Source: Opeltia flavorubescens (lineage: Eukaryota > Ascomycota > Lecanoromycetes > Teloschistales > Teloschistaceae). From it: 64,000 nucleotides of DNA. Below are positions 34,869-49,212 of the stretch, piece by piece. The stretch's first letter is position 1. Each line of letters starts with the position of its first letter. The stretch lies in NCBI GenBank assembly GCA_000442125.1, contig KE546983.1, positions 186,001 to 250,000 on the forward strand. Direction: 5' to 3'. Position numbers and translations under genes: made by a program. The notes below the pieces were generated by a model. That model was not told the DNA's origin. It did no database searches and saw nothing but the letters and a program-made list of their open reading frames with translations.

Positions 34869-37800
34869 TTTTAATATTTTTATTTTTTATAAAAAGTAAT
34901 TTAACTATATTATAAAATTATAACGCGAGATAATAATAATAATACCGCGTTTATAATTAAATTATAATTATTAATAAATATAGTTATATTATAAAATAAT
35001 AATATAAATAAATTTATTAATAATAAATTAAATATAAAAATTTAAGCTTTTAAAATAAAATAAATTCTAGTTTATTAATAAAAAAGATTAGAAATATTAA
35101 AAGTTAAAAAAAAAATAAAATTTTTAAAGCTATTTACTATTATATATTAATAATAAATTTTTAAAATTCTAATTTATAATTTTAAATATATTAAAAAATA
35201 AAAAATAAATAAAAAATTAAAATTAAAAGTCTTTAACCTTATTTAATATAAAAATAAAAATTATATAAAATATATATTATTTAAATATAAATATAAATAT
35301 ATTTTTAAAACTTATCTAATTATATATAAAACGGAAGTTTTAAAAATTCTATTTAATATAAACTATTTTAATTATTATTTAATAAATATATAAAATTAAA
35401 TTAAAAAAATAAATTTAAATATTAAATTTAAAATAATTTAAAAAAAATAATTAAAATTTTTATTAAATTAATTCGACCTTTAAACTATTTATAATATTAA
35501 AATAATATTATAATATTTTAATATAAAGTACTATAATAAATAAAATATTTTTTTATTTATTAAATATTTAAAAAACTTTAAAAATTATATAAAAAAATCT
35601 TTATTAGATTATATTTAAATAAATATTTTAAAAAACGCTTTTTAAAATAGTATAATTAATAAAATATTTAAAATATTTAACCCTTTAAAAATATATTAAA
35701 AGATTATTAATTAAATAATTAAAATTAAATCAATTTAATTATAATATCGGGCGTATATTAATTATAATAATATAAATACTAGAATATTGAATTTTAAAAG
35801 CTATAGAAATAGTTAAAAAGAATAAAATTTATTTAATACTATTATACTAATAATTAATATAAATTTAATAATAACTAGTTATAAAAATTATAAAGGCTAG
35901 TATAATTTTTAAAAATATAGTTTAAATAATAGCCGCGGATTTTATAAAAATAGCGATATATTAATAATAATTATTTATTAAAAATATAGTAAAAAAAGCT
36001 ATAAAAAACCTAATTACCTTTATAAAAATAAAAAAAAAATAAAAATTTAATAAATATTATTTTTATACTATTAGATTATTAATAAATAAAATTATAAATA
36101 TTTTATTTAATTATAAATATAACTATTTAAAAAAAAAAATAAAAAGTTAAATTAGCTGTATTTATTAATTATAATATAAGTTTAAATTTTATATTATAAT
36201 ATTATATAAAGGAGTTAAAGTTATATAATAGCTATAATATTAAAATATTAATTAAAACGTTAAATAATATAAATTTAATTTATTTTTAAAAATATAAACT
36301 TTTAATTAACTTTATTAATTTAAAAAAAAAATTTAAAATAATAATAAATAAATATATTAAAATAAATATTAAATCTTTTAATATTATATTTAATTTTTTA
36401 TAATTATATTAATATAATTTAGATATTAATTAAATATATATATAATAAATATAGCGTGATTTTAATATTATTCTAGCGGGAATAAATATTAAACTAATTC
36501 CGGTTAAAAAATTAAAATATTTATTAAAAATAAAAAGATTTAAATAATTATATCTATTTAATATAAAGTTATATAATAAAAACGATATAATCGCTTTATA
36601 TAATATTAAAAAATCGACTTTATTTAAAAAATACGCCGATTTAAAAAAGGTTTATAATTTTTAAAAAGCTAATAAATTTTTTAAATATTTTATAAATAAT
36701 TATACTTTTAAAATAATAGATTATCTATTATTTAAACTTTTATATAATTTTTTAATTATTAAATTAAAAGTTTTATAGATTTATATTAATAAAGATTTAA
36801 TAAAAAAATTTATTTATTATTTAATATTATAAATTAGCGTTCTAATTATATTTATAAAAAAAAAATAATAGCTTTTATTTTTATATTAATTATTAAAGGT
36901 TAAACCGAATTATTATTAAAAATTAATATTTTTTTCCTTTAATATTAGAAATCTTAAATAGATTATATAAAATAATAATTTTTACCCGCTTAAATATCCG
37001 GAATATCTACTATTATATTAGAATCCGGAAAGACGATAAATAAAAAATAATATTTTATATTTATTATAATTATTTTAAATATTATATTATATTATTTAAT
37101 TTAATAAATATTTTAGTTATTTTTTAAATATATATTAATAATATTTTTAAAAATTTTCTAGATTTTTTTATTATAATATATATAAATAATTTACTAGTTT
37201 ATTTTAAAAATAAAACCGAGTATTTAATATATATATAAAAAATTTTTACGAGATTATTATAATATAAACTATATATTAAATTAAAGAAATATTTATTTAA
37301 TATATATAAAGTTAAATTTATAAAATTTATTACTTATTCTAATATTATTATAATAAAAAAGTCCTATATTAAATATATAAAAAATAAGCTTCTTTTAAAA
37401 TTATATTATAATATATAATATTTCTTTAAATTTATAAACTTTTATTAATATTTTATTAAAATATTCTCGCGAGTAATATTATTATTAATATTATTATTAA
37501 AAGATAGTAATAAAAAGAAATTTAATTTTAAATTTATTTTAATTAAAAAAATAATTAGCGCGTTTAAAATATTAAAAAAATATTTTATAATAATATTTAT
37601 TTTATAATAATTTAATTATATATTTTAAATTTATATTAAAANAAATATTTTAAAATATATTATTTTAATAATTATTTTATAATTTTTTAATATTAGTATA
37701 TAAATTTATTAATATTTTATCGCCTATTAATTTTAAAAGAAAATAATAATTAAATATAATTATAATATCGGAAATTTAAAAATACTAGTTATTATTTATA

Positions 37801-40800
37801 TTTATAAATAGTAGCGATATTATATTAAAAAAGCNTTTTATAAAATAAAAATTATTATTAATTATATAAATTTTTATAATTTTTTTATAAAAAAAAAGTT
37901 TAATTATAAAAATACTAAATAATAAAAATAACTAATTAGACTAAATTTAAATTTAAAGTATAAACCGAGTAAATTAAATCCTATTAATATAATATTATAA
38001 AAAAATAATTATAAAATATTTAAAATTTATATTATTTTTAATATTTTAAATTAAAGATATATTTATTTAATTTTATATTTTAAAAAATTTTAGAAAAATT
38101 TTAAAAAAAATATAAAATTAATTATAAATTTTATAAAAATTTAATATTATTTATTTAAAACTTTTATAAAATAAAATAAAAATAAATCTAAAAATTTATA
38201 GAAAATTTTAAATAATATTAGAAAATTATTAAAAAATAATAAAAAAAATTATTTTAATAATAAAATATTATTAATTAATTTTAAAAATATTTAAAAAAAA
38301 TTTTAAAAGTTATTTAAAAATATTAAAATTATTATTAAAAATATTTAAAAAGTAATAATAATATATTATATAGCGAAAAAAATAAAAGTTAATATTTTTA
38401 ATAAAAAAAGCGAGCTTTTAAAAAATATTTTTAAATATAAATTTCTAATAAAAAGTCGCGTATTTAATATTTATATAAAAGAATATAATAATATTATAAT
38501 ATTTATATCTTTTTATAATTAAAGAATACTTTTAATATTAATAGAAAAAAAAGATAAAAATACTTTAAAAAACAATATAAAAATATTAATTCCGCTTTTT
38601 ATAATTAAAAGGAAGTCTTTTAAAATAAAAAAGAAATAAATATTAATAAAAACTTATAGTTTTAGGATATATAAAAAATTAAAGGCTTTTTATAAATTTA
38701 ATACTATTATATATAATAATATTTAGTCGATTTTTTTAAATAATTCTAATAAATTTAAAAATCTATAATTAAAGCGATAAATTATTAAAAAAATAACTTT
38801 AAAAAATATATATAATATACCCCCGCTATTTTTCTATTATATTATAAAAAAATTTTAAAAGTTTAATAATATAGTTAAAAAATTAATATTTTTAAAAAAA
38901 AAATTATTTAATAATTCGTTAAATATTTATATAACGCTAAAATAGTTTAATAAAAAATAATAAATAATATTAAAACTAAAAATTACTTTATTATAATAAA
39001 AAATAATATTTATTTTTTAATATAATTAAATAAAAAGTTTTTAAATATAATTATAATAATTTTATAATAGATTACTTTAGCTATAAATAAATATTAAAAT
39101 TTATTCGCTAAAAATACTTTTAGTTAAATATAATAAAAGATATTAAATACTATATATATACTTATAATACGTACTATTAAATAAAACTTATAAAATATAA
39201 ATTATATAGCGAATTATAGTCGTTAAAAAGATTTTTAAAACCGTTTAATAATTTAATTATAAATTTTATTATTAATTTATTTTTATATAAATATTTCCGC
39301 GTTATATATAATTTAATTTTTATAGTAGTCGATTATTATATAAAACTTATTATATATATTTTATATTAGATAATTATAACTATAAAAAAGCTAGTGGATA
39401 TTTTTATTAATAAAGTATATAAATATTATAATATATTTAAATCGCTAATTTTTAATTAAAAAACTTTTTTTATTTTATAATTTTAATTTATTTTTTATTA
39501 TTATTTAAAAATTAAATATTATTTAAATATTATTTTTTATTATAAATTAATAAATAAATTAAGTAATAAAACTAAATTCTAAAATAATTTCTAAAAAACT
39601 TTATTAACTATAATTAAAATAATTAAAATAAATAATTATTTTTCGCGGAATTTACGTATAATAATAGTAAATATACTTTTATTAATATAATACTATTCTT
39701 TATTATTACTAGTAGATATTTTAATTTAAAAAATAATATTTAAATTAATAATATTAAAAATAATATATTTAAAGCGTATTAATATATTAAAAAAAATATA
39801 TATATATATATTTAATTTAAAAGCTAATAAAAAATAATAATAAAAAAATAATTTAAATATTATAATTAAAAATATTCTATAAAATTTTTTACTACTAATA
39901 ATATAATATAATTAAATAAGTATAATATTAAAATAAAAAAATTATTAAAAAAACTAGATTATAAATTCTATAAATTTTTTAAAATAATAAAACTAGTAAA
40001 TTTATAATTATATTATTTAAAACTTTTAATATTAATAAATTATATCTATTTTATTTTTTATATCTTTTTTTTCGAATTATATATAATAGTAGAAGAAAAA
40101 AATAAAAAAAATCTATTATTTTTATTTATCGATAGTAAAAAATAATATAAAATAAAAAAAATATTTAATTTAAAATAGTATTATAAAAAATTATAATATC
40201 TAATAAAATAGTTTAATTATAGCCTTAAAAATAATAATTAGTTTAATATTAAAAAAATATTAGAAGCTAGTAAATATATAAAAAACTTTTATTATATATA
40301 TTCTAAAAAACTATTAAATAATAATAAAAAAAGCTTTTTAAAAAAAAAATAAAAAAAAAGAATAAATTATAGCTAAACTATATATAAATATATAAATAAA
40401 ATAATAAATAAAGTAATAAATAATACTAAAATTATAAAATAATAATAAAAATAAAACTTTATATAATTATCGAAGTTTATTAATAAAATATATATTAGAA
40501 AATATATATTAGAAAATATATATTATAAAATATATTATTAAAAAAGGTTAAAATTAAAAGGAAATTTTATTAAAATATAAATTTTAAAATTATAACTATT
40601 TAAAAATAATATAAATCTAAAAATAAAATATAAAAATAAATATATAAAAATAAATATTAAAAATAGATATAAAACGCTAGATAAATATAAAACTATATAA
40701 TAATATTACTTTTTTCTATCTCGCTTTTATTAATAGAAAAAAAATTATTTTTTTTAATTAAATTTAACTATTTTTTTTTAATAATTAAAAAATTTAAATA

Positions 40801-42044
40801 AATTTAATATAAAATTAATATATAAAATTATATAAAAGGGGTAAATATATAATAAAATATATTATATTAATATTTATATTAATCGAATTTTTTAAAATAT
40901 AAATAGTTTTAATAATATTAAAGGTACTAATAGTTTTTTTTTACCGCGTTTCAATTTTTTTCTAAATTTTAATTTATTTATAACTAGAAAAAATAATAAT
41001 ATATAAATAGTATATAATATATCGCTTTTTATTTTTATTAATAATATTAGTAATAATAGTAGTAGAAATTATTTTATTAGCTATTAAAATAAATTTTTAA
41101 AGGATTTATATAAATTAAAAAAGCTATTATAATATATAAACTTAATATATTAGTTTATATTTTTTTTAAAATTTAAAATAACGCGTATAATATTTAAAGC
41201 TAATATTAGGTTTTATATAATAAATAAAAATATAGTAAATAGTAAAATTATTTTTTAATAATTTTTTATTAAAGATTATTAAATAATAATATTAAATAAA
41301 TAATATATACTATAATACTAGCTTTAATATATTAATAGTAGTAATTTTTTTATAAAATTAAAATATTTAGTAATATTAAAGTATCGGGCGCCTATATATT
41401 TTAAAAAGTCTTTTTATTATAAAAGTTTTAGAAACTTTAGAACTTATAATAAAAAATATAAAAGTTAAAAAAAATTTATAAAAGAATAGAATTAGTAAAT
41501 AAAAATAAAATATAATAAAAATAATAAAAATTTAAATTAAAAAATAAGTTTATATTAAAAAAGAAACGTTTATTATATATTTATAAATAAAAAATAAAAT
41601 TATATTATTTAATATAAAGTTTATAATATTAATAATATAAATTAAATTATTTAAAATTTAATAGTTTTAATTATTTATAATTATTATAGTATAATATAAC
41701 TATCGAATAAAGCTATTAAATAATATTAATTTTTATAAATATATTTTAGCGCGAGTATTTAATAAATATTAAAAAGTTCTAATAATATATTATAATATAA
41801 TAGCTAATACTAATATTAATACTAAATAATTTTTAGTATATAAAGTAAAATTATTTATATATTTTATATATAATAATAAAACGTTTTATATAGAAATATA
41901 TATTAGTATTATATACTTTTAAATTATTAATTTAACTAATATATATTTAAATACGCGCGCTTTATATAAAAAGTTTAGCTATTTATTATATATATATCGT
42001 TTAATTATAAAATAATAAGGATATTATTATAAAAAAAAGGATAT

Positions 42045-42301
42045 TATTATAATTAGTAATAGTCTAGTTTATTATAATATTATAAAACCGTTATATAGCT
42101 TCGGTTAAAATATTATATCGCTATATTATATTAATAGAAAAAGGGGCCTATATAATTAAAGGAATTCCTTTTAATATTTATAGCTCTTTAAATATTAATA
42201 TATATATATTTTCTATATATAGCTCCGTATATACAATAATAAAATATTAAATTATTATTTATATTTTTATATAGTTTCTCTATTATTATATTTTTTTTAT
42301 A
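42045..42301 (+). repeat. Copy B 3' LTR
   Basis: 257 bp, followed by TTTAT; keeps more G and C (for example AAGGGGCCTA) than the 5' copy. Confidence 0.82.
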
Positions 42302-43251
42302 TTTATATTAGTTTTAATAAATTTTTTAATTTTAATCTAAATTTTTTTTAAATATATTTATTAATTAATTATTTACGAAATTTAACTAATATTTTTATTA
42401 AATTTACTAAAAAATAAAATATTTTAAAAGTATTTATATTTAATAATTTATTTATTTTTTAATAATATTTATAACTAGATAATTTTAATAATATATTTAA
42501 AATAATATTTATAGTTTTAAATTTATAATAAATATTAAATTTTAAATATTAAAAATATTTAAAAATTTATATAAAAAAAAGAAATTTTTTTATAAATATT
42601 ATATTTAAATTAATTAAATATAAAATATTAATTATAATAAAATAATTTAAATAAATAAAAATAATATAAATAATATTTTTATTATATAATAGATTTTTCT
42701 AATTATTTAAAAAATATTTATAATTTTTAATTTTAATAATAAATAATATTTTTTTTCAATTTAATATTAGGCGGTTAAAAAATAAAATCGATTATTGAAA
42801 TTTTTATTTGAAATTTTTTTATTTATTTTATAAATAGTTTTATTTAAATTATAATAGATATATATTATAAAATTAAAAATTTTATTAATATTTAAATTTA
42901 TATAATACTAAATTTTTATTAAAATAAACTAGAATCGATAATAATAAAAAAAAACTTTATAGATTATAAAATATATTAAATTTTTTAAATATAAATACTA
43001 TTAGTAAATTTTAAATAAAATTTTTTTTAAATATTATTTTTGATAATAATATCGCGGTTTATATAAATTTTATACTTGTAAAATAATTAAATAATAATTA
43101 TATAATTATTAATATATTATTAAAATTAGTTTATTAAATTTCAATATTTTTTATTTTATTAAAATATATATAAAAATTAAAATTTTAAAATTATTTTTCG
43201 TTTATTTTTCGCTATAATAAATTTAAAAATATAAATTTTTTAATTTAATCT

Positions 43252-43925
43252 ATTTTTTCTATAATAAAATTTAAAAAAAAAAAGTCTAGTTTATATAAAA
43301 AATTGATTTCTATTCGTTTATCTATTAGTTATAAGCTGTATTTTAGAAGTAAGGAATACTAGAATTTAGCTAGATTTTACAGTTAGTATAACTTCTTTAG
43401 TTTTTTATATAATAATATATAAAATAGTTTAATTTAAAAGATTTAACGAGTATATTTTAATAATATAAAAAATCTAGAATTTAAATAGAAATTGATAGCG
43501 CTATTAGCTATAAAAGATTTATACTGGCGATTATTATTATATATTCGCTGAATAAGCTAATAGAATTGAATAAGCTAGTAGAACTAAAAAACCTAATAGA
43601 ACTAAAAAATCTAATAGAGCTAAAAAGTCTAATAGGGCTGAAAAAATAAAAAAAAAAATTTAAAAAAAAAATTTAAACAAATTATTTAAAAAAAAATTAT
43701 TAATTTATTTAATATTTTAATTATTAATTTTTTTTATTATATATAACAGGAACTTTTATATATAAAAGAAATTAATTTAATTAAATAATTAAATAAATTA
43801 ATTATTTCGAATTTTATAATATTTAAAATTTTAAATTTTAAAATTTAAAATATAAAATTTAATTATTATAAATATAAATTTTCCAGATATTTTTTTAAAA
43901 AAATTTCGAGCTCTTTTATTAATAT
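43252..43925. repeat. ~675 bp dispersed repeat, copy 1, inserted in element 2
   Basis: Element 1 has no counterpart of this block, and element 2 resumes after it. It matches 62,908-63,582 along its whole length. Inside is a run of five ~18-bp units (43,556-43,646) of the form CTAATAGAACTAAAAAA. Both copies end with TTTCGAGCTCTTTTATT. No LTRs or clear inverted ends are visible, and I do not know the class. Confidence 0.65.
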
Positions 43926-46900
43926 ATAAATATATAATTAATTAAAATATTTATAAATAATAAATATAAATTTAAAATATTAAATATAATAAAAATTTAA
44001 TTAAAATATTTTATATATTTTTTTATTTAAAAGAAAAATATTATAATATTATTAATAAAAATTTTATAAAAAAAATTAAAATAAATTTAAAATTCTATTT
44101 ATTATTTATTAAAAATAAACTAGTAAATTATAATAATTTATTATTAATATTTTAAACGTTTTTTAATTTTAATAGAAAACTTTTATAAAATAATAATAAA
44201 ATTATTAATTAATTTATTATAAATACAAAAAAATTTATTAAATTTATTATTAAAAAAATTTTAAAATTATAAATTTATATTATAATTTTTATTTATAATA
44301 AATTTAAATAAATATTTAATATTATAATTTTTTTAAATATTTAACTATTAATAATAATATAATTTTTAAAATTTAATTAATATTTTTTTATATTATAAAA
44401 TAAAAAAATTAAAATTAAATAATTATAATATTTTATTTTATTTAATTTTATTTAGAAAATTTATTAAAAATTTTATTAATATTTTTTTATTATAGATTTT
44501 AATAATATATATATAAATTTATTTCAATTTATAAATTTATTTTTCATTTTTTATTAATAAAATATTTATATACTTTAAATTTAAAATATTAATTATATTA
44601 TTAATATTTTATTATAAAACTAGATAATATTTAATTAAAATAACTAAAACAATTTATTTAATTTATATTTTAAGGATTATTATTTTTAATATTAATAAAT
44701 AATTTTAAATTAATATTTAAAATTATAATATCTATTATAATAATTATTATATAATATTTAAAATTTTTTAAAAATTATTTAAACTTTTATTTTTATATTT
44801 TAATAATTAATTTATAGTTTTTTAAATTAATTTAATAATATTTATTAATTAAATATTTTTAAATAATATTTAATTAAATTTTTATAATTATTTAAATCGA
44901 AAATAATAAATTATTTTAAATATATAATTATTAAAATAAATAATTTATATATATATATAATTAAAAAAAATATTTAAAGTTTTTAATTTATAAATAAATT
45001 GATAATTTAATAAAAAATATAAAAAGTTTTTATTTAAACTAGTAATTATAATAGTTTTATTAATATATAAAATATTATAATATATTAAATTTTATAAATA
45101 ATAATATTTATTTTAATACTTTTAAAATTAATAGCAAATAATACTATTATATATTTATAAAAATTAATAATTATAATATTTATAAATAAATATATATTAA
45201 TTTTTTTAAACTTTATAAAATTAATATTAATAAATAAATAAATCTTTAAATTATTTTTTAAATAGAACTCGCGTATAATAATAATAAATTTTAAAATTTT
45301 TTTATTAAATAGAAAAATTTTAATAATATAAATTTAATAATATTATATTATATTTTATTAATATTTCTAATAATTATAAAAATTAGTATTTTTTAAATTA
45401 TAATCTATAATAGTTATTTTAATAAAATATTTCGATTAATTAAATTTATTATATAATTTATATTTTAATAAAAACTATAATTTTTTATATTTAATAATAA
45501 ACTAATATTAATAATTATATAATAATTTTTTTAAAAAATAACAACTATTATTAATATATTTTTTATTTTCGAAATTAATTAATTATAATATTTATAATAA
45601 TAATTATTTAATAATTTTTACTTTAATAATTTTTAGTATTTTTTTAAATAATTTAATAAATTTTAAATAAATTTATACTTATATTAATTAAATATTTAAT
45701 ATAATAATTAATTTAGTTATAATAATTATAATTAATTATAGTTTTTTTTATAGCTAAAGTATAAATATTAATATAAAATATTATTTAAATTAAAAATTTT
45801 ATTATATTTATTATATTAAATATTACGTTATTTATTTTATATAATAAATTTACTTTAAATTAATATAATTTATAAAATTATAAAAAAACTCCGGTATTAA
45901 TTTATAATAAAAAATATTTTTAATTAATTTTTTTATATATAATTTAAATATATAAAAAAGATTAGTTTATAATAATTAATATATTATTATTTTTTTATAT
46001 TATTTATTTTTATTTTTTTATAAAAAATTGAAATTTAATATTTTATAATTTTTATTATTATTATAAATTTTAAATTATTTTTTTTTTTTATATTAAAAAA
46101 TTTTATAAAAGATTTTAATAATAATTTTTATAATTTTATCTAAAATTAATATTAATAATAAAATATTAAAATATTTAATATTATTTATTATTTATATATT
46201 TTTAATTTTAATAATAATATTATTAAAATAATTTAAAAAAATCTTTTAAATTTATATATAAATAAAAATATAATATATTTATTTTAATTATATTAATATA
46301 ATAAATAATAATTTATTAAAATAATTTTTAAAAAATATATATTATATTTAAATTTTTTTTATTTAATTATAATAATTTATAAATAAATATATTAATAATA
46401 TTATTATATTATACTATTATTTTATTTTATAAATAAAAATTTAGATTAAAATAAATTAATATTATATTTATTTTTTTAAATTTAATATTTATATATTATA
46501 TAATAATATATATTTTATAATAAATATAATATAATTCTACTAATTTTATAAATTATTTATTATAATATAATAAAAATAAATTATTATTATAAACTATTTA
46601 TTATAATTTAATAATAATTAATAAAGTTATTTAATTTATTAATATAATATTTAATTAATTTTAAAAATTTTATATATAAAATTCTAATAGTTAAATTGAA
46701 TAAATATTTATAAATATTTATTTATTTAAAAAAGTTTATTATTATTATAACGGAATATTATTATTTCTAGATTTATTTTATTATTATTATTATTATTATA
46801 ATAAAAATTTTATTATATTTAATATCGATTTAGTATTTTTTTTCAATTTTATTAAATAAAATAAATTGAAATAATATTAAAAAAAATATTATTTTATTAT

Positions 46901-47511
46901 TTAAATAAATTAATAAATTTAATAATATTTATAAATTTATTTAATTTTTATAAATTTTTTAATAAATTTAAAAAATAAAAATATAAATTTAAATTATTTT
47001 AAATAAAATTTATTACTAATTTTTTAATATAAATTTAAAAGTTTTTTTTTTAAAAATTTATAGTAATATTATTATAAAAATCGTTTATTATTTTTATATA
47101 AATATTTAAATATTCGTTTTAATTTATAAAGTAAATAATAATAAAAATTATATTAATTTAAATTATTTAGCTATTAAAAGATTTTTATATTAGAAAATAA
47201 TATAAATTTAAATTTTTTTAATAAATCTAATTAATATAAATTTTAAAAATATTATAAAAGTTTAAATTTATTTTAAAAATTATTTAATATATTTTCAAAA
47301 AACTTTAATATAAAAAACAATTATAATTAAAATTAATATAATAATAAAATCGATTAAATTCTTTAAATTATTATAAAAAATATTTAAAATTTCGCTAGAA
47401 AATTAAAATCTAAAATAAATTTTAATTAATTTTATTAATCGAATATTAATATAAAAATAATAGTATAATAAATAAAAAAACGCGAGGTTTATTTAAAAAA
47501 TCTAATATTAT

Positions 47512-47704
47512 TATTATATTTTGCGCAGTATACTATATATAATAGTCTAGACCTATTATAATTAGCTTCGTATATATATAAAGTATACGGTATATAGATA
47601 AATCAATTAAACTTAATATATATATACTATATATTGTATATTTTAATCAGAGTATATAATATTTTATTAGATTATCTGGCCATCTATATATTATTACTAT
47701 AATA
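47512..47704 (+). repeat. Element 3 5' LTR
   Basis: 193 bp, beginning TATTATATTTTGCGCAG, ending ACTATAATA; preceded by ATTAT. Confidence 0.85.
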
Positions 47705-49008
47705 TATAGTAGTAATTAATACTATTAAAGACTAATTATAATCTTTAATCGATTAATTTTATTTAGTCCTATTTTATCCGTTATTCCATTTTTTATCCGA
47801 TAGTATATTTTATTTAAACGATTTTTAGATATTTTATTCTATTTATCTACCGAAATAACTAATTTATTATAGAATATTAATATAGATTGCTTTAACTATA
47901 TAGTTTGTACGGCCTGTACTTTATATAATAGCTATAATAGTTCTCGTATTTAGTATAGTAAATAAAAAGGCCGCGCCTTTTATTATACTTTTATATTTCT
48001 TCCTCGAATATTTGCTTAAATTGTATAAAATTCTATTATCCGTTTGTTTTTTTTTTAAAAACCTTTTTAAACCCTTTAGATATATATTTTATCTATATTT
48101 TAATTTAGTTCACCTACTATTAGTACTAGATAAGATATATTTAGCTAATATTACCTGCTAGAATTAGTACTGGATAAGATAAGCTTGGTTAATATCGACG
48201 GTTAATAAATTTAAATTTTTGAAATTTTTTTAACTATTTAAATTTATATTAAATCTTATTTACTAGTTTAATTTTTTTATTAATTAGATAAAACTAATCT
48301 TTTTACTAGTTAATAAATTTTATCGTTTTTTAGTTTAATATATTACTAGTTACTAGAATCCTTTAAAAAACGCCTTATAAGATAATCTATAGATTTAATA
48401 AAAAAAATCCGCTTTTTTCGACGAGCTTAATCTATTTTAAGCTACTATTTATTTTATAATTTAAAAATATAAATTTATTTTAAAAAATACTTTAGAAGAG
48501 TTTTAAAAAAAAACTTAGCTTTTATATAATTTACTTAAATATAAAGCTTGGATCGAATGGATATTAATTAATTTTACTAAGGAAGTAAGTCCTATTATAG
48601 ATTTTCTTAGCTTTAAAACCCCGACGCTATTTTTTATAAAGAATAATCCTATTATAACTAGATTAAACTCGCCTTAAAGCACGGAGAATATTTTAAACGC
48701 TACTGCTATTTTAAACGCTACTATTTAAATTTTAGCGGCTTATATAATTCAGCCAGGCACTTTTTATTTTTTATTAAAAAGCCGGTTTTAGTTTACCGCC
48801 TAAAAATAAATTGCCCGAGCTCGGTAATAAGAAAGGTAAACCCGCCTAAAAAAATAAGTATAGATTGCCTAGTAAAAAAAATAGGAATTGCGCGAGAAAA
48901 AAATTAAAAAATAGCTCGTTTAATAAAAATAACTTATAATTTAAAAATAATTTACCCGGGCTCGGTAAAAAGAAAAATAAGCTCGTTATTAAAAAAAGGA
49001 AATATAAG

Positions 49009-49212
49009 AATAACGTATCCGTAAAAAATAGCGTATCCGTAAAAAATAATATATTTAATATTAACGTAAAAAGTAATATATTTAGCGTTAATAAAAAGAA
49101 TAATATATCTAGTAAAAACTTTTTAAAAAATAATATATCTAGTATTAATACGAAGAATAGCTTATTTAATAGAAACTTCTTAAGGAATAACGTACCCGGC
49201 GCCAGCGTAAAA
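49009..49212 (+). repeat. In-frame tandem repeats in the gag-like region of element 3
   Basis: Eight consecutive units, each starting AATA or AGTA, of 18, 18, 27, 27, 30, 27, 30 and 27 bp (204 bp). Every unit length is a multiple of three, so the repeat grew while the frame was coding. The units read as short Asn/Val/Ser/Lys blocks (NNVSVK-like). Confidence 0.65.

Larger units (their letters stand above)
34612..42301 (+). mobile_element. Copy B: Ty3/gypsy LTR retrotransposon fossil, same family as A
   Basis: A 7,690 bp element with 257-bp LTRs at 34,612-34,868 and 42,045-42,301 and a perfect 5-bp target duplication TTTAT (34,607-34,611 and 42,302-42,306). It is collinear with copy A throughout, with the reverse-transcriptase trace near 37,180-37,206, and is in the same orientation. 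It is inserted in element 2. Broken, with many tens of changes; somewhat comparable in decay to copy A. Confidence 0.84.

Noticed and set aside
43556-43646. CRISPR-like array of short repeats.
   Set aside because: Contiguous imperfect 18-bp units without spacers, in a eukaryotic repeat; a minisatellite.
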